The notes below the pieces were generated by a model. That model did no database searches. It was not told the DNA's origin and saw nothing but the letters and a program-made list of their open reading frames with translations. Shown one piece after another: positions 34,073 to 42,473 of a stretch of DNA of 61,297 nt; position 1 is the stretch's first letter; each line of letters opens with the position of its first letter. Position numbers and translations under genes: made by a program. The stretch comes from an uncultured Verrucomicrobiota bacterium (GTDB lineage: Bacteria > Verrucomicrobiota > Verrucomicrobiia > Verrucomicrobiales > DEV007). The stretch is taken from the NCBI GenBank assembly GCA_902589825.1, contig CACIUL010000013.1:1-61297 (forward strand), read 5' to 3'.

Positions 34073-34861
34073 TCAGCGGATTATTCCACGCTCACTGGCC
34101 TCGACAAAGGCGATTAGCTCATTCACGGGATAATCAGGTCCCTTGTCTGCATATTCTCCCTTCAACGTCACCATGGCATCGTTCACGGTAAGGTCACTCC
34201 TGTAGATTACCCTGTATGCTTCCTTCAGGTCCCGTATTTGATCCTTGCCAAAGCCGTGACGCTGGAGCCCCACGGAGTTAATACCGCGAATCTGGGCGGG
34301 ATTGCCGTCGGCAATCATGAAGGGGGGGACATCCTGGACAATCTTTGAGCAACCCCCCGTAATGGCGTGCCGGCCGACACGGCAAAACTGGTGAACGGCG
34401 GACAATCCCCCCATTATGGCATTATCCTCCACGGTGACGTGCCCGGCAAGGGTCCCGTTATTTGAGAAAATGACCCCATCACCAACCACACAGTCATGAG
34501 CGATGTGCGAATAGGCAAGAAAATGCCCTCTGCTGCCAATACTGGTGACATCACCAGGTGAAGTTCCCCGGTTAACGGTGACAAATTCCCTGAAAGTGTT
34601 GTCGTCACCAACCCTTAAATACGTGGGTTCACTCTCATACTTAAGGTCCTGGCTGCGTCCACCAACGACACAGTGTGGGTAAAATTCATTGCCTGAACCG
34701 ATTGTTGCGGGTCCATCAAGGACCACATGGCTGTGTAACAAACAACCGTCACCAAGCTCGACGCCCTCCCCGATAACACAATAGGGACCAATAGTAATCC
34801 CGTTACCCAGACTGGCTCCGGGATCTATGACAGCGGAGGGATGAATTTCGGTTAAAGCCAC
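34073..34861 (-). CDS. lpxA: Acyl-ACP-UDP-N-acetylglucosamine O-acyltransferase LpxA
   Basis: LpxA does the first step of lipid A synthesis, moving a 3-hydroxyacyl chain from ACP to UDP-GlcNAc in the cytosol. The 262 residues start IHPSAVIDPGASLGNGITIG, the beginning of a left-handed beta helix built of hexapeptide repeats. HIAHDCVVGDGVIFSNNGTLAGHV carries the catalytic histidine (the first H in the YSHIAHD context), and GVQRHGF-type GLQRHGFGKDQ is in the C-terminal helical part. It follows the lpxC/fabZ fusion gene by about 73 bp on the same strand. Confidence 0.95.
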   Translation of the reverse strand: MALTEIHPSAVIDPGASLGNGITIGPYCVIGEGVELGDGCLLHSHVVLDGPATIGSGNEFYPHCVVGGRSQDLKYESEPTYLRVGDDNTFREFVTVNRGTSPGDVTSIGSRGHFLAYSHIAHDCVVGDGVIFSNNGTLAGHVTVEDNAIMGGLSAVHQFCRVGRHAITGGCSKIVQDVPPFMIADGNPAQIRGINSVGLQRHGFGKDQIRDLKEAYRVIYRSDLTVNDAMVTLKGEYADKGPDYPVNELIAFVEASERGIIR

Positions 34862-34934
34862 GGCACTAAAGACTTAACCATTAGTTCCAATGCCGCAAGC
34901 AAACGATGCGCGTCTTGAAACCGGGGTGCGTCGG

Positions 34935-36257
34935 TCAGCGTGAAAGCAGGCTGAACTTGAGCTCGGCTTCCGAGACAACCTGATCATTGACGATACACCG
35001 ACACTTGGCATGACCCACACTGCTCTTGATCTTTAGGGCTTCACCCTCCAGAAAGAGCGTGTCACCGGGTAAAACGGGCTTGCGGAACTTTACCTTATCC
35101 GCACTCATGAAGTATCCGACCTTGCCCTGATTCTCCGGTTTACGCAGAAGCATGATGCTGGAGAGCTGAGCCATAGCCTCCAGCTGAAGGACACCCGGCA
35201 TTACCGGATGTCCGGGGAAATGCCCCTGGAAAAACGGCTCGTTGATTGTCACTGACTTGATCCCGGTACACTTATTATCGCCCTCAAACTTGATGATGCG
35301 GTCCAGCAGAAGGAATGGATAACGGTGCGGGAGAATCTGCATGACCTCATTGATGTCCAGTGTTCCCTCGCCGGTGGGGATGTTAACCGGCGGGGTCATC
35401 GAAATAATTTGACCAAATGCTTTTTTAAGCTGGCGTGCCAGCTGGGTGTTGGGTCCGTGACCGGGCTTGACGCAGATCACGTGACCCATGATGCGTTTGC
35501 CGGCAAGCATGAGGTCGCCGACCACGTCGAGGATTTTATGGCGCGCAAACTCGTCCTCGAAACGCAAAGGCTCCTTGCTCAGCACGGAGTTATCGCGGAC
35601 GACAACCGCATTTTCAAGGGAACCTCCCTTAATGAGGCCCTTTTCCAGGAGCGGCTCGACATCCTCATAAAAGACAAAAGTACGCGCCGGGGCAATTTCC
35701 TGCTCGTAGGTTTCTGGGTTAATCTCAGTAGAAAAATATTGTGTCATTTTCCCCTCAGGCCCGACCTGGGTGCAGGAAACCCGGAACGTCTTGTCCGGCA
35801 CGATTGTCAGCAGGGAACCATTGCCGACCTCAATATGAATGGGATCGCGCACCTCAAAAACACTGCAAAGCTCGTCCTGCTCTTCGATACCGGCCTTCTT
35901 GATACATTCCACGTAGGGCAGAGCAGAGCCATCACCGATGGGCGGCTCATTGGCATTCATTTCAATGATGGCGTTGTCCACCCCCATGCCGGTCAGCGCA
36001 CTGATGACGTGTTCAACGGTATGTACCTTTACAGAACCAACGGCAATGGTTGTGGACCGTTCCACCTGCTGCACGTTATCAACGATAGCGGGAATAAACG
36101 GTCGGTCGTCAAGGTCTGTTCTCCTGAAGAGTATGCCGCTATTGGGCGGGGCGGGACTCATTGTAAGGGTAACCTTTGCACCGGTGTGCAGTGAGGTGCC
36201 CTCAAGCGAGGCGCTGGATGCCAGTGTGCGCTGCGGAGGAATGCTCATGTTACCCAA
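34935..36257 (-). CDS. lpxC/fabZ: Bifunctional UDP-3-O-acyl-GlcNAc deacetylase / 3-hydroxyacyl-ACP dehydratase (LpxC-FabZ fusion)
   Basis: One 440-residue protein. The first ~285 residues are LpxC, the zinc deacetylase and committed step of lipid A synthesis: TLASSASLEGTSLHTG, the zinc-ligand VKVHTVEHVISALTGM and FARHKILDVVGDLML. The rest is FabZ, which dehydrates 3-hydroxyacyl-ACP in fatty-acid elongation: MQILPHRYPFLLLDRI with the active-site histidine, FFQGHFPGHPVMPGV and QLEAMAQL with the glutamate. LpxC-FabZ fusions occur in Bacteroidetes, Chlorobi and Verrucomicrobia, so it supports the taxonomic guess. Fusion ties lipid A and fatty-acid precursors together. lpxA follows on the same strand. 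Confidence 0.96.
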   Translation of the reverse strand: MGNMSIPPQRTLASSASLEGTSLHTGAKVTLTMSPAPPNSGILFRRTDLDDRPFIPAIVDNVQQVERSTTIAVGSVKVHTVEHVISALTGMGVDNAIIEMNANEPPIGDGSALPYVECIKKAGIEEQDELCSVFEVRDPIHIEVGNGSLLTIVPDKTFRVSCTQVGPEGKMTQYFSTEINPETYEQEIAPARTFVFYEDVEPLLEKGLIKGGSLENAVVVRDNSVLSKEPLRFEDEFARHKILDVVGDLMLAGKRIMGHVICVKPGHGPNTQLARQLKKAFGQIISMTPPVNIPTGEGTLDINEVMQILPHRYPFLLLDRIIKFEGDNKCTGIKSVTINEPFFQGHFPGHPVMPGVLQLEAMAQLSSIMLLRKPENQGKVGYFMSADKVKFRKPVLPGDTLFLEGEALKIKSSVGHAKCRCIVNDQVVSEAELKFSLLSR

Positions 36258-36306
36258 GGTTCAAGGTTAGAATCCGGTAGCGCGCCTGCAGGACGCAAAA
36301 TTGGAA

Positions 36307-36636
36307 CTAGGCCAAGGCATCGAGCTTGGCAATGATGGCGTCCTTGCTGGCAACACCGACAATCTCATCCTTGCGCTCACCATCCTTGAAAAATAAAAGC
36401 AGGGGGATCGACCGTACTCCGAATTCAACGGCCAGCTCCTGGTTCCCGTCCACGTTGACCTTGGCAATTTTCACGGCGTCGCCCATTTCCTCGGCCAGTT
36501 CATCAAGCAGCGGACTGAGTGCCTTGCAGGGACCGCACCATTCTGCCCAGAAATCGACAAGGACCGGCTTGTCGCTTTGCCGGACCTCGGCGTCAAAGTT
36601 TTCGGAGTCGAGGGTAACGATGCTTTCGTGTGCCAT
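36307..36636 (-). CDS. trxA: Thioredoxin
   Basis: A 109-residue thioredoxin that reduces disulfides in the cytosol. The active site WCGPCK (C34 and C37) sits in [16 protein letters not shown]; the buried aspartate (D28 in VLVDFWA) and cis-proline region [12 protein letters not shown] are also conserved. Length is normal and there is no signal peptide. It lies 49 bp upstream of the lpxC/fabZ start on the same strand and may be transcribed with it. Confidence 0.95.
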   Translation of the reverse strand: MAHESIVTLDSENFDAEVRQSDKPVLVDFWAEWCGPCKALSPLLDELAEEMGDAVKIAKVNVDGNQELAVEFGVRSIPLLLFFKDGERKDEIVGVASKDAIIAKLDALA

Positions 36637-36944
36637 TGCGCTAAAAATAAGAAGATGGGTTTAAATACTATAAATTACTCGTTCCATTTCATTACATACA
36701 CAAGGGGTTGGCGCAAGCACCGTTATCCTGCAGGCAAGGAAAGAATTAATGAACCACCCGATGGCGGCCATGGGTCGTGTGGCCTGATCTGCCGCACGAG
36801 TCACCTGAACGATCAGCTCAGGAACTAGTAATTGGTCAGCTTGATTATTTCCAGAACAAGCAGGACCAGGGAGGAAAGGAGGGCAACTATGGCAAAGGGC
36901 ATCAGATCAGCGAAATGGTTTAGAGGGTTCGAGCCAGCCTGTTA
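36637..36944. other. Intergenic gap between trxA and the proline-rich membrane protein
   Basis: About 308 bp. On the minus strand a 25-codon frame (36825-36902) starts at an ATG and encodes an almost wholly hydrophobic peptide (MPFAIVALLSSLVLLVLEII then KLTNY). It has no clear Shine-Dalgarno sequence and might be a single-helix membrane peptide or chance. The left part (36640-36800) shows nothing recognisable; a trxA promoter is expected there. Confidence 0.35.
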
Positions 36945-37640
36945 TCAAAGCTGTTGTTTTTTCCAGGCAGCGTATTCTCTGATTTCTGGAAGGATATTGT
37001 CATTGAAAGAGCGGGTCCAGATGATTTCACCAGTAGTACGATCCACCTTTTCGAATTGACTGTGTTGGTAATCACGGTAGGGAACAGCCCAAGTGGGTTC
37101 CTTTAATTTTTTGTCCTGTTCAAACACATTTTGGTTTGTCAGCAGGCCAATGGCACATGCAGCCAGGGCCATCACCATAGCAATGGCAGCAAAAGGGGTC
37201 ACGCCATTCTCGGCACTGTCATCGTCAAGTTCCCCGGATAATTTGCCCGTGGTAATGGGAGCCACTGCACCCGCGGAGCCGGCAGCCTGTGCAGGCTGCA
37301 GCTTAACGGTGGCTTTCGGCAGGGGTTGGGTTCCGCCACCACCCGGTTGGGTGGGTGCACCTGCCGGCGTCAGCTTGGCAGTGGGTTGGGCGGCCGGTGT
37401 ACCGGCCACGGGTGCTGCGGCGGGAGGTGCCGGTGTGAGGGGAACGGTTTTGGCTCCTAGTGCGGGTGCCGCAGGTGCAGCAGGAGGTTTGGGGGCCGGA
37501 GGTGCACCGGGTGCCGGCGGCGGCGGTGCGGAACCTTCTGCATCTTTACGCAGCGTAATGCGCACGGTTTCCTTTTTTAAAGGCACAGAAGAGGTTTTGC
37601 CGGAAGGCTTTTCCGAAGGGTTGGGCTTCTCGTCACTCAT
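36945..37640 (-). CDS. Proline/alanine-rich single-pass membrane protein
   Basis: A 231-residue protein I cannot name. The N-terminus (VPLKKETVRITLRKD) is followed by about 100 residues dominated by A, P, G and T, an extended low-complexity linker. One membrane helix lies at about 147-167 (TPFAAIAMVMALAACAIGLL), followed by a ~65-residue charged tail with several aromatics (TWAVPYRDYQHSQFEKVD). The KKETVRITL start recurs in Verrucomicrobia proteins as I recall, which is weak support that it is a lineage-specific envelope protein. With the linker before the helix, the long N-terminal part probably faces the cytoplasm. Confidence 0.75.
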   Translation of the reverse strand: MSDEKPNPSEKPSGKTSSVPLKKETVRITLRKDAEGSAPPPPAPGAPPAPKPPAAPAAPALGAKTVPLTPAPPAAAPVAGTPAAQPTAKLTPAGAPTQPGGGGTQPLPKATVKLQPAQAAGSAGAVAPITTGKLSGELDDDSAENGVTPFAAIAMVMALAACAIGLLTNQNVFEQDKKLKEPTWAVPYRDYQHSQFEKVDRTTGEIIWTRSFNDNILPEIREYAAWKKQQL

Positions 37641-37819
37641 GATTTAAAATCTTTTTAAAAGGGCAAAATAGAGGGTTGACCACTCTCATTAAAGGCGAGC
37701 AATCCCCATGGTGTCAACGCTTTTCATCCAACGGAAGCGGGATGGGACGAATTTGGCTTAATTTTGCTAAGCGGCTTATTTTTATGTAGTTAAAGAGAAA
37801 ATGCCTCAACTTGCCCAGT

Positions 37820-37839
37820 CGGCAAGGTTTTGCTTGCCG
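37820..37839. promoter_or_regulatory. Hairpin in the leader of the epimerase gene
   Basis: A perfect 7-bp inverted repeat (CGGCAAG/CTTGCCG) with a 6-nt loop lies 50 bp upstream of the preferred start codon at 37890. No T-run follows, so it is a leader structure or operator rather than a terminator. The function is not known. Confidence 0.4.
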
Positions 37840-37889
37840 GAGAATTCATGTTTCTATATGATATCCGGTCTGTCCGGAAGGCAGCATTT

Positions 37890-38858
37890 ATGGCGGAAAT
37901 TCTTGTTACCGGTGGTGCTGGCTTTATTGGTTCTCACCTCATCGAAAGGCTGATACACGATGGTGTATCAGTCACCATCATTGACGATTTCAATGATTTT
38001 TATGATCCTGCTATCAAGCGGGCCAACATCGCCGAATCCGGCCCCGGTCTGCGCGTGGTGGAGGGGGACATCTGTGATGAAGCTGTTCTGCACAAGGCTT
38101 TTGACGGACACCACTTCGATTCAGTGGTCCACCTTGCGGCCCGTGCCGGAGTGAGGCCTTCCCGCGAGTATCCCGAACTTTATTTACGCACCAATATCAA
38201 CGGCACCTTTCGGCTCCTTGAGGCAATCAAAAAAGCCGGCACTCCCAGGCTGGTATTTGCCTCGAGTTCCTCAGTGTATGGATTGAATAAAAAACTGCCC
38301 TTCAGTGAACTCGACCGGATTGAGCAGACAATCAGTCCTTACGCGGCGACCAAGATGGCCGGAGAGCAGCTTTGCTCAACCTATGCCCACCTTAACAATA
38401 TTCGCACCGTTTGCTTGAGGTTCTTCACGGTATACGGCCCAAGACAGCGCCCGGATCTGGCCATTTCCAAATTCACACGACTTATTAACGAAGGCAAACC
38501 GATCCCGAAGTTTGGCGACGGTTCCAGTGCCCGCGATTACACCTACGTGGATGATATCGTGGAGGGCATTGTTGGCGCATTGGCATACGAGGGCCCTGTA
38601 TTTGATGTTTTTAACCTCGGAGGTTCCCAGACCACAACCCTGTCCGAGCTCATAGAGCTCGTGGAGGATTCACTGGGAAAAAAAGCGGAGATTGAGCAAC
38701 TGCCAGAACAGCCCGGCGATCTTCCAAGGACATATGCTGATGTCACCAAAGCCGGTGAATTACTGGGTTATTCCCCGGCTACCCCGATTGCCGCAGGGAT
38801 ACCAAAGTATGTCGCATGGTACCAGGAATATATGGCCATGGCTGCCGGAGGCAGTTAA
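37890..38858 (+). CDS. NAD-dependent nucleotide-sugar epimerase/dehydratase (UDP-glucuronate 4-epimerase-like)
   Basis: About 322 residues from the ATG at 37890 (MAEILVTGGAGFIGSH), which places the dinucleotide-binding GGAGFIG at the N-terminus as usual. Other signatures are IIDDFNDFYDPAIKRANI, HLAARAGVRPSREYP, the catalytic serine and tyrosine/lysine in SSSSVYG and SPYAATKMAGE, and RFFTVYGPRQRPDLAISKF. The ARAGVRPS and FNDFYDP forms fit UDP-glucuronate 4-epimerases of short-chain type, which make UDP-galacturonate for surface polysaccharide. The open frame reaches 37830. A perfect 9-bp inverted repeat lies inside the gene at 37950-37971. Confidence 0.87.
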   Translation: MAEILVTGGAGFIGSHLIERLIHDGVSVTIIDDFNDFYDPAIKRANIAESGPGLRVVEGDICDEAVLHKAFDGHHFDSVVHLAARAGVRPSREYPELYLRTNINGTFRLLEAIKKAGTPRLVFASSSSVYGLNKKLPFSELDRIEQTISPYAATKMAGEQLCSTYAHLNNIRTVCLRFFTVYGPRQRPDLAISKFTRLINEGKPIPKFGDGSSARDYTYVDDIVEGIVGALAYEGPVFDVFNLGGSQTTTLSELIELVEDSLGKKAEIEQLPEQPGDLPRTYADVTKAGELLGYSPATPIAAGIPKYVAWYQEYMAMAAGGS

Positions 38859-38897
38859 ATAACCTAATGCCAACCGGTCCAAACAGGACCACCAATC

Positions 38898-40070
38898 ATG
38901 ATAGGGGCGGACCAATATTGCTCGGCAGGTGACTTACTGACGGGCCTGATCAGAATTCCAAGCGTGAATCCTGAGGGTGATCCGGGAACCGGGCACGAGA
39001 ATACCGGGGAGGAAAAAATAGCCCGTGCCGTTGGCTCTTTTCTTGAAGATCTCGGCGCCAAGGTGCGATTTGATGAAGTGGAGCCGGGCCGGCCGAACGT
39101 GGTGGCGACCTTTCCCGGGGGAGGTGATAAACCCGCAGTTCTTCTGGGCCCACACCTCGATACCGTTGGCGTTGGGGCAATGAGTATTGACCCGTTTGGA
39201 GGGGTGCGCGAAGGGGGAAGAATCTATGGCCGGGGTGCTTGCGATACCAAGGGGACAATGGCAGCAATGCTCTGGGCCCTTAAGGAGCTGGGGCCGAAGG
39301 GAATTGGCAATCTTGATATAGGGGTCAGCTTTGCCGGCTTCATGGGTGAGGAGACCGGCCAGCCCGGATCAAGGCACTTTGCAAGGAAGCATAACGGAAA
39401 ATATGCCTTTGCCCTGGTGGGTGAGCCGACCCGTTGCCAGGTTGTCCATAAGCATAAGGGCACCCTGTGGCTGGAGCTAATGGCCACCGGCAAAACGGCG
39501 CATGGCTCAACCCCGGAACGCGGAGAAAATGCAATTGTGCAAATGGCGGGGATGGTCACCTTGCTTGAGGAGCAGTTCAGCAGGCAATTATGTGCGGAGC
39601 CTTTCCATGACAGCACCCTGGGTCGCCCGACCATGAACATCGGCAGGATTCATGGTGGTACGCGCACCAACATTGTTCCGGGGGCTTGCTCAATCTCCGT
39701 TGATCTTCGTGTAACACCGGCACTGGATCCCGGCAAAGCCCTCACAATGGTTCGGGATTTTGTGGAGCAACATGGTGATGGCAGGGTGAGTGTGAAGGCC
39801 GGGTTAAGCTGTCAGCCCCTGGATACGCCCAGCGAAAACCAATACGTGCAACGGCTCCTTGCACTGCCATGTTCCCCCGGGCTGGCCGGGGCACCATGGT
39901 TTTGTGATGCGGCCGTACTGGCCGGCGAAGGCGGCATCCCCGCGGTGGCTGCGGGCCCCGGAGACATTGCGCAGGCACACACTGAGGATGAGTGGATTGA
40001 GGAAGAGGAACTTGAGCGGGGGGTGGTTTTCTACCGCGAGTTTCTAGAGGGGCGGGCGCGCACTGATTAG
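38898..40070 (+). CDS. M20-family metallopeptidase (ArgE/DapE-like)
   Basis: A 390-residue M20 peptidase. Zinc-site motifs are LLGPHLDTVGVG (H and D), RGACDTKGTMA (bridging D), FAGFMGEETGQPGSRHFA (E-E) and the C-terminal IPAVAAGPGDIAQAHTEDEW (H). The dimerisation domain is in between (NIGRIHGGTRTNIVPGAC). The family includes acetylornithine deacetylase, succinyl-diaminopimelate desuccinylase and carboxypeptidases; without more context I cannot choose. Start at ATG 38898, with an N-terminus AGDLLTGLIRIPSVNPEG typical of the family. It is followed by proS. Confidence 0.9.
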   Translation: MIGADQYCSAGDLLTGLIRIPSVNPEGDPGTGHENTGEEKIARAVGSFLEDLGAKVRFDEVEPGRPNVVATFPGGGDKPAVLLGPHLDTVGVGAMSIDPFGGVREGGRIYGRGACDTKGTMAAMLWALKELGPKGIGNLDIGVSFAGFMGEETGQPGSRHFARKHNGKYAFALVGEPTRCQVVHKHKGTLWLELMATGKTAHGSTPERGENAIVQMAGMVTLLEEQFSRQLCAEPFHDSTLGRPTMNIGRIHGGTRTNIVPGACSISVDLRVTPALDPGKALTMVRDFVEQHGDGRVSVKAGLSCQPLDTPSENQYVQRLLALPCSPGLAGAPWFCDAAVLAGEGGIPAVAAGPGDIAQAHTEDEWIEEEELERGVVFYREFLEGRARTD

Positions 40071-40184
40071 CATTGGAATTTGATCACCGAAGGCGGCCAA
40101 GAGCGCATATTTTGTGATCCCGAAGGCGTTTTGTCGGCGATTATTTGCAAATTGGCAACGTGCGACGACCATTGCCAGCAAATT

Positions 40185-41720
40185 ATGGCCAAGCAGACAA
40201 ATGCCATCAGCCCCACCCGGCAGGAGGACTTTCCCGAGTGGTATCAACAAGTTGTTCGTGCCGCCGACCTTGCCGAGAACTCGGAAGTGCGCGGATGCAT
40301 GGTGATCAAGCCATGGGGATACGGGCTCTGGGAGCAAATCCAGAACCAGCTCGACAGCATGTTCAAGGCAACCGGGCACAAGAATGCGTATTTTCCGTTG
40401 CTCATCCCCTTGTCCTACCTTGAGAAGGAAGCCGAGCATGCCGAGGGCTTTGCCACGGAGTGTGCGGTGGTTACCCACCACAGGCTGGAGGCGCAGGCGG
40501 GGGAGGACGGCAAGACAAAAATGATACCCACCGGTAAATTGACCGAGCCCTTTGTCATCCGCCCGACTTCTGAAACCATTATCGGGGCGGCTTTTTCACG
40601 ATGGATTGAAAGCTACCGAGACCTGCCGCTTTTGATTAACCAGTGGGCCAACGTCATGCGTTGGGAAATGCGCCCGCGCCTGTTTCTGCGCACTGCCGAG
40701 TTCCTTTGGCAGGAGGGACACACCGTCCATGAGACCGACGGGGAAGCCTGGGAGGAAACCGAGAAGATTCTCGATATTTACGAGAAGTTTGCGCGCGAAC
40801 ACCTGGCCATTCCGGTAATTACAGGGGAAAAAACGGAAAATGAGCGTTTTCCCGGCGCGGAACGCACCCTTTGTATTGAGGCCATGGTCCAGGACCGCAA
40901 GGCGATCCAGGCCGGCACCTCCCATTTTCTCGGACAGAATTTCAGCAAGGCATCGGACATCAGCTTTGCAGGTCGCGATGGAACAAAACAGTTTGGATGG
41001 ACAACCAGCTGGGGCGTGAGCACCCGCCTCGTGGGAACGCTCATCATGGCGCACGGGGATGATGACGGGGTGATCATCCCGCCGCGTGTTGCCCCGACTC
41101 AGGTGGTTATTCTACCCATTGTCCCGAAGGAAGAGGTGCGCGAAGAGGTCTGGAGTGCAGCGGATGCCCTCGCTCACGCACTGCAAAATGAGATGTATTG
41201 TGGCCAGCCCGTCCGGGTGGAGGTGGACAAGCGGGAAATGCAGGGCGGGGCAAAGAACTGGGAATGGATCAAGAAGGGCGTGCCTGTGCGAATTGAAATT
41301 GGCCCGCGCGATATTGAGAAAGGCACCGTGGCTGTTGTGCGCCGTGATACCCCGCCAAAAGAAAAACAGTTCCTGGGCCGGGAGGAGGCCCTGAGCGGAA
41401 TGGCAAAGATACTCGGCGACATTCAGCAGTCGCTGTTAGAGCGTGCGACCAGTTTAAGGGAAGAGCACAGTCGCAAAATAGACTCCATGGATGATTTTGT
41501 GGCGTATTTTACCGCCGAAAATTTTGATAAGCCTGAAATACACGGCGGCTTTGCCCTTTGTCACTGGGCCGGCTCCAACGAGGATGAAGAAAAGCTGGCC
41601 AAGGACTACAAGGTGACCATTCGATGCATTCCCAAAAACGAGGAGTTTATCGAGGAGGGCAGCTGTATCCTGACCGGCAAACCCAGCGGGCAAAGGGTGA
41701 TTTTTGCCAAGGCATACTGA
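40185..41720 (+). CDS. proS: Prolyl-tRNA synthetase, eukaryote/archaeal-like type
   Basis: Charges tRNA-Pro with proline. From the ATG at 40185 (MAKQTNAISPTRQEDFPEWY) the protein is 511 residues and lacks the large editing insertion found in E. coli-type ProS, which identifies the shorter eukaryote/archaeal-like class used by many bacteria. Class II motifs are visible: MRWEMRPRLFLRTAEFLWQE (motif 2), TSWGVSTRLVGTLIMAHGD (motif 3), the anticodon-binding domain (ATQ-type QVVILPIVPKEE) and the C-terminal zinc-domain-like part (GSCILTGKPSGQRVIFAKAY). The 105 bases of upstream open frame are probably not translated. Confidence 0.95.
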   Translation: MAKQTNAISPTRQEDFPEWYQQVVRAADLAENSEVRGCMVIKPWGYGLWEQIQNQLDSMFKATGHKNAYFPLLIPLSYLEKEAEHAEGFATECAVVTHHRLEAQAGEDGKTKMIPTGKLTEPFVIRPTSETIIGAAFSRWIESYRDLPLLINQWANVMRWEMRPRLFLRTAEFLWQEGHTVHETDGEAWEETEKILDIYEKFAREHLAIPVITGEKTENERFPGAERTLCIEAMVQDRKAIQAGTSHFLGQNFSKASDISFAGRDGTKQFGWTTSWGVSTRLVGTLIMAHGDDDGVIIPPRVAPTQVVILPIVPKEEVREEVWSAADALAHALQNEMYCGQPVRVEVDKREMQGGAKNWEWIKKGVPVRIEIGPRDIEKGTVAVVRRDTPPKEKQFLGREEALSGMAKILGDIQQSLLERATSLREEHSRKIDSMDDFVAYFTAENFDKPEIHGGFALCHWAGSNEDEEKLAKDYKVTIRCIPKNEEFIEEGSCILTGKPSGQRVIFAKAY

Positions 41721-41755
41721 CCGGCCTGAGCCGGCAGGGTAAGCGTTTAGCGGTA

Positions 41756-42391
41756 TCAGTTGGTGGCCAGGTAAGCCTCAACCGCCCCGCGCCATGCGTT
41801 ACTGGGGTAGCCGTGACTGACCTGTAGATAGATAGTCAGCGCACGTTCTGCTTCTCGGGCGCCGGGATGATTTTCCTGGGAGAGAATTTCCGCCATCACC
41901 GGCAGCTTGATATCGGCAGGCCGGTGATGAAGGTCCTGGAGCAAGGCTTCCATTGCGGCCCCTTCAACACCTCGGCTGGAAATCAGCCAGGCAATGGCCG
42001 CATATTCATCATCGGGCGTTAAGTTTGCCACATGGTCAGCCAGACCGGGCTTATGCCCTGCCGGCGCATCCATTAAAAGCGCGAGCATTTTCCGGTGCAT
42101 GGAGGTGTTATCACCGGAAGCGAAGGTTTCCTCAACTGCCCGGGGAGACCATGTGAGGTCCGGGAGGTCCTCAAGGGGGTTTGCTGTCCGGCCGGATTCT
42201 CCGCCCACGATCCCGCGGGATGAAGGCGGTTTTCCCGGGCTGGAAGCCGAGGGAACAAACTTGGAACCGGATTTTTTTTCAGGGGGTGCTCCTTCAGGTG
42301 CAGGACCGGTCACGGCATACCGGAGGGCAATGGCCATGCCCGCCAAAAACAAGGCGGACACCAGCATGATCCGCACACGTTTATTCATCAC
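41756..42391 (-). CDS. Hypothetical membrane-anchored protein
   Basis: A 211-residue protein of unknown function. A single N-terminal helix (RIMLVSALFLAGMAIALRYAV) is followed by ~40 residues of Pro/Ser/Gly/Lys-rich linker (PEKKSGSKFVPSASSPGKPP), then a mainly helical domain with repeated ~30-residue elements (LADHVANLTPDDEYAAIAW; EGAAMEALLQDLHH; DIKLPVMAEILSQENHPGA) that could be TPR- or HEAT-like. It probably sits in the inner membrane with the helical part outside. It ends 35 bp from the converging proS 3' end and runs in the same direction as the large exported protein upstream. Confidence 0.65.
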   Translation of the reverse strand: MMNKRVRIMLVSALFLAGMAIALRYAVTGPAPEGAPPEKKSGSKFVPSASSPGKPPSSRGIVGGESGRTANPLEDLPDLTWSPRAVEETFASGDNTSMHRKMLALLMDAPAGHKPGLADHVANLTPDDEYAAIAWLISSRGVEGAAMEALLQDLHHRPADIKLPVMAEILSQENHPGAREAERALTIYLQVSHGYPSNAWRGAVEAYLATN

Positions 42392-42473
42392 AGCCGATAC
42401 CCCTCGCGCTTCTGTGCCTGTGATAAGCCAAGGGGAAGAGACGTTGTTCGCAGTTTTTTCTTACTACCCTTCC

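Noticed and set aside
35325-36194. Long plus-strand open frame (289 aa) antisense to lpxC/fabZ
   Set aside because: It mirrors the well-supported lpxC/fabZ gene, has no recognisable motifs and no start context; high-GC third positions leave the antisense frame open.
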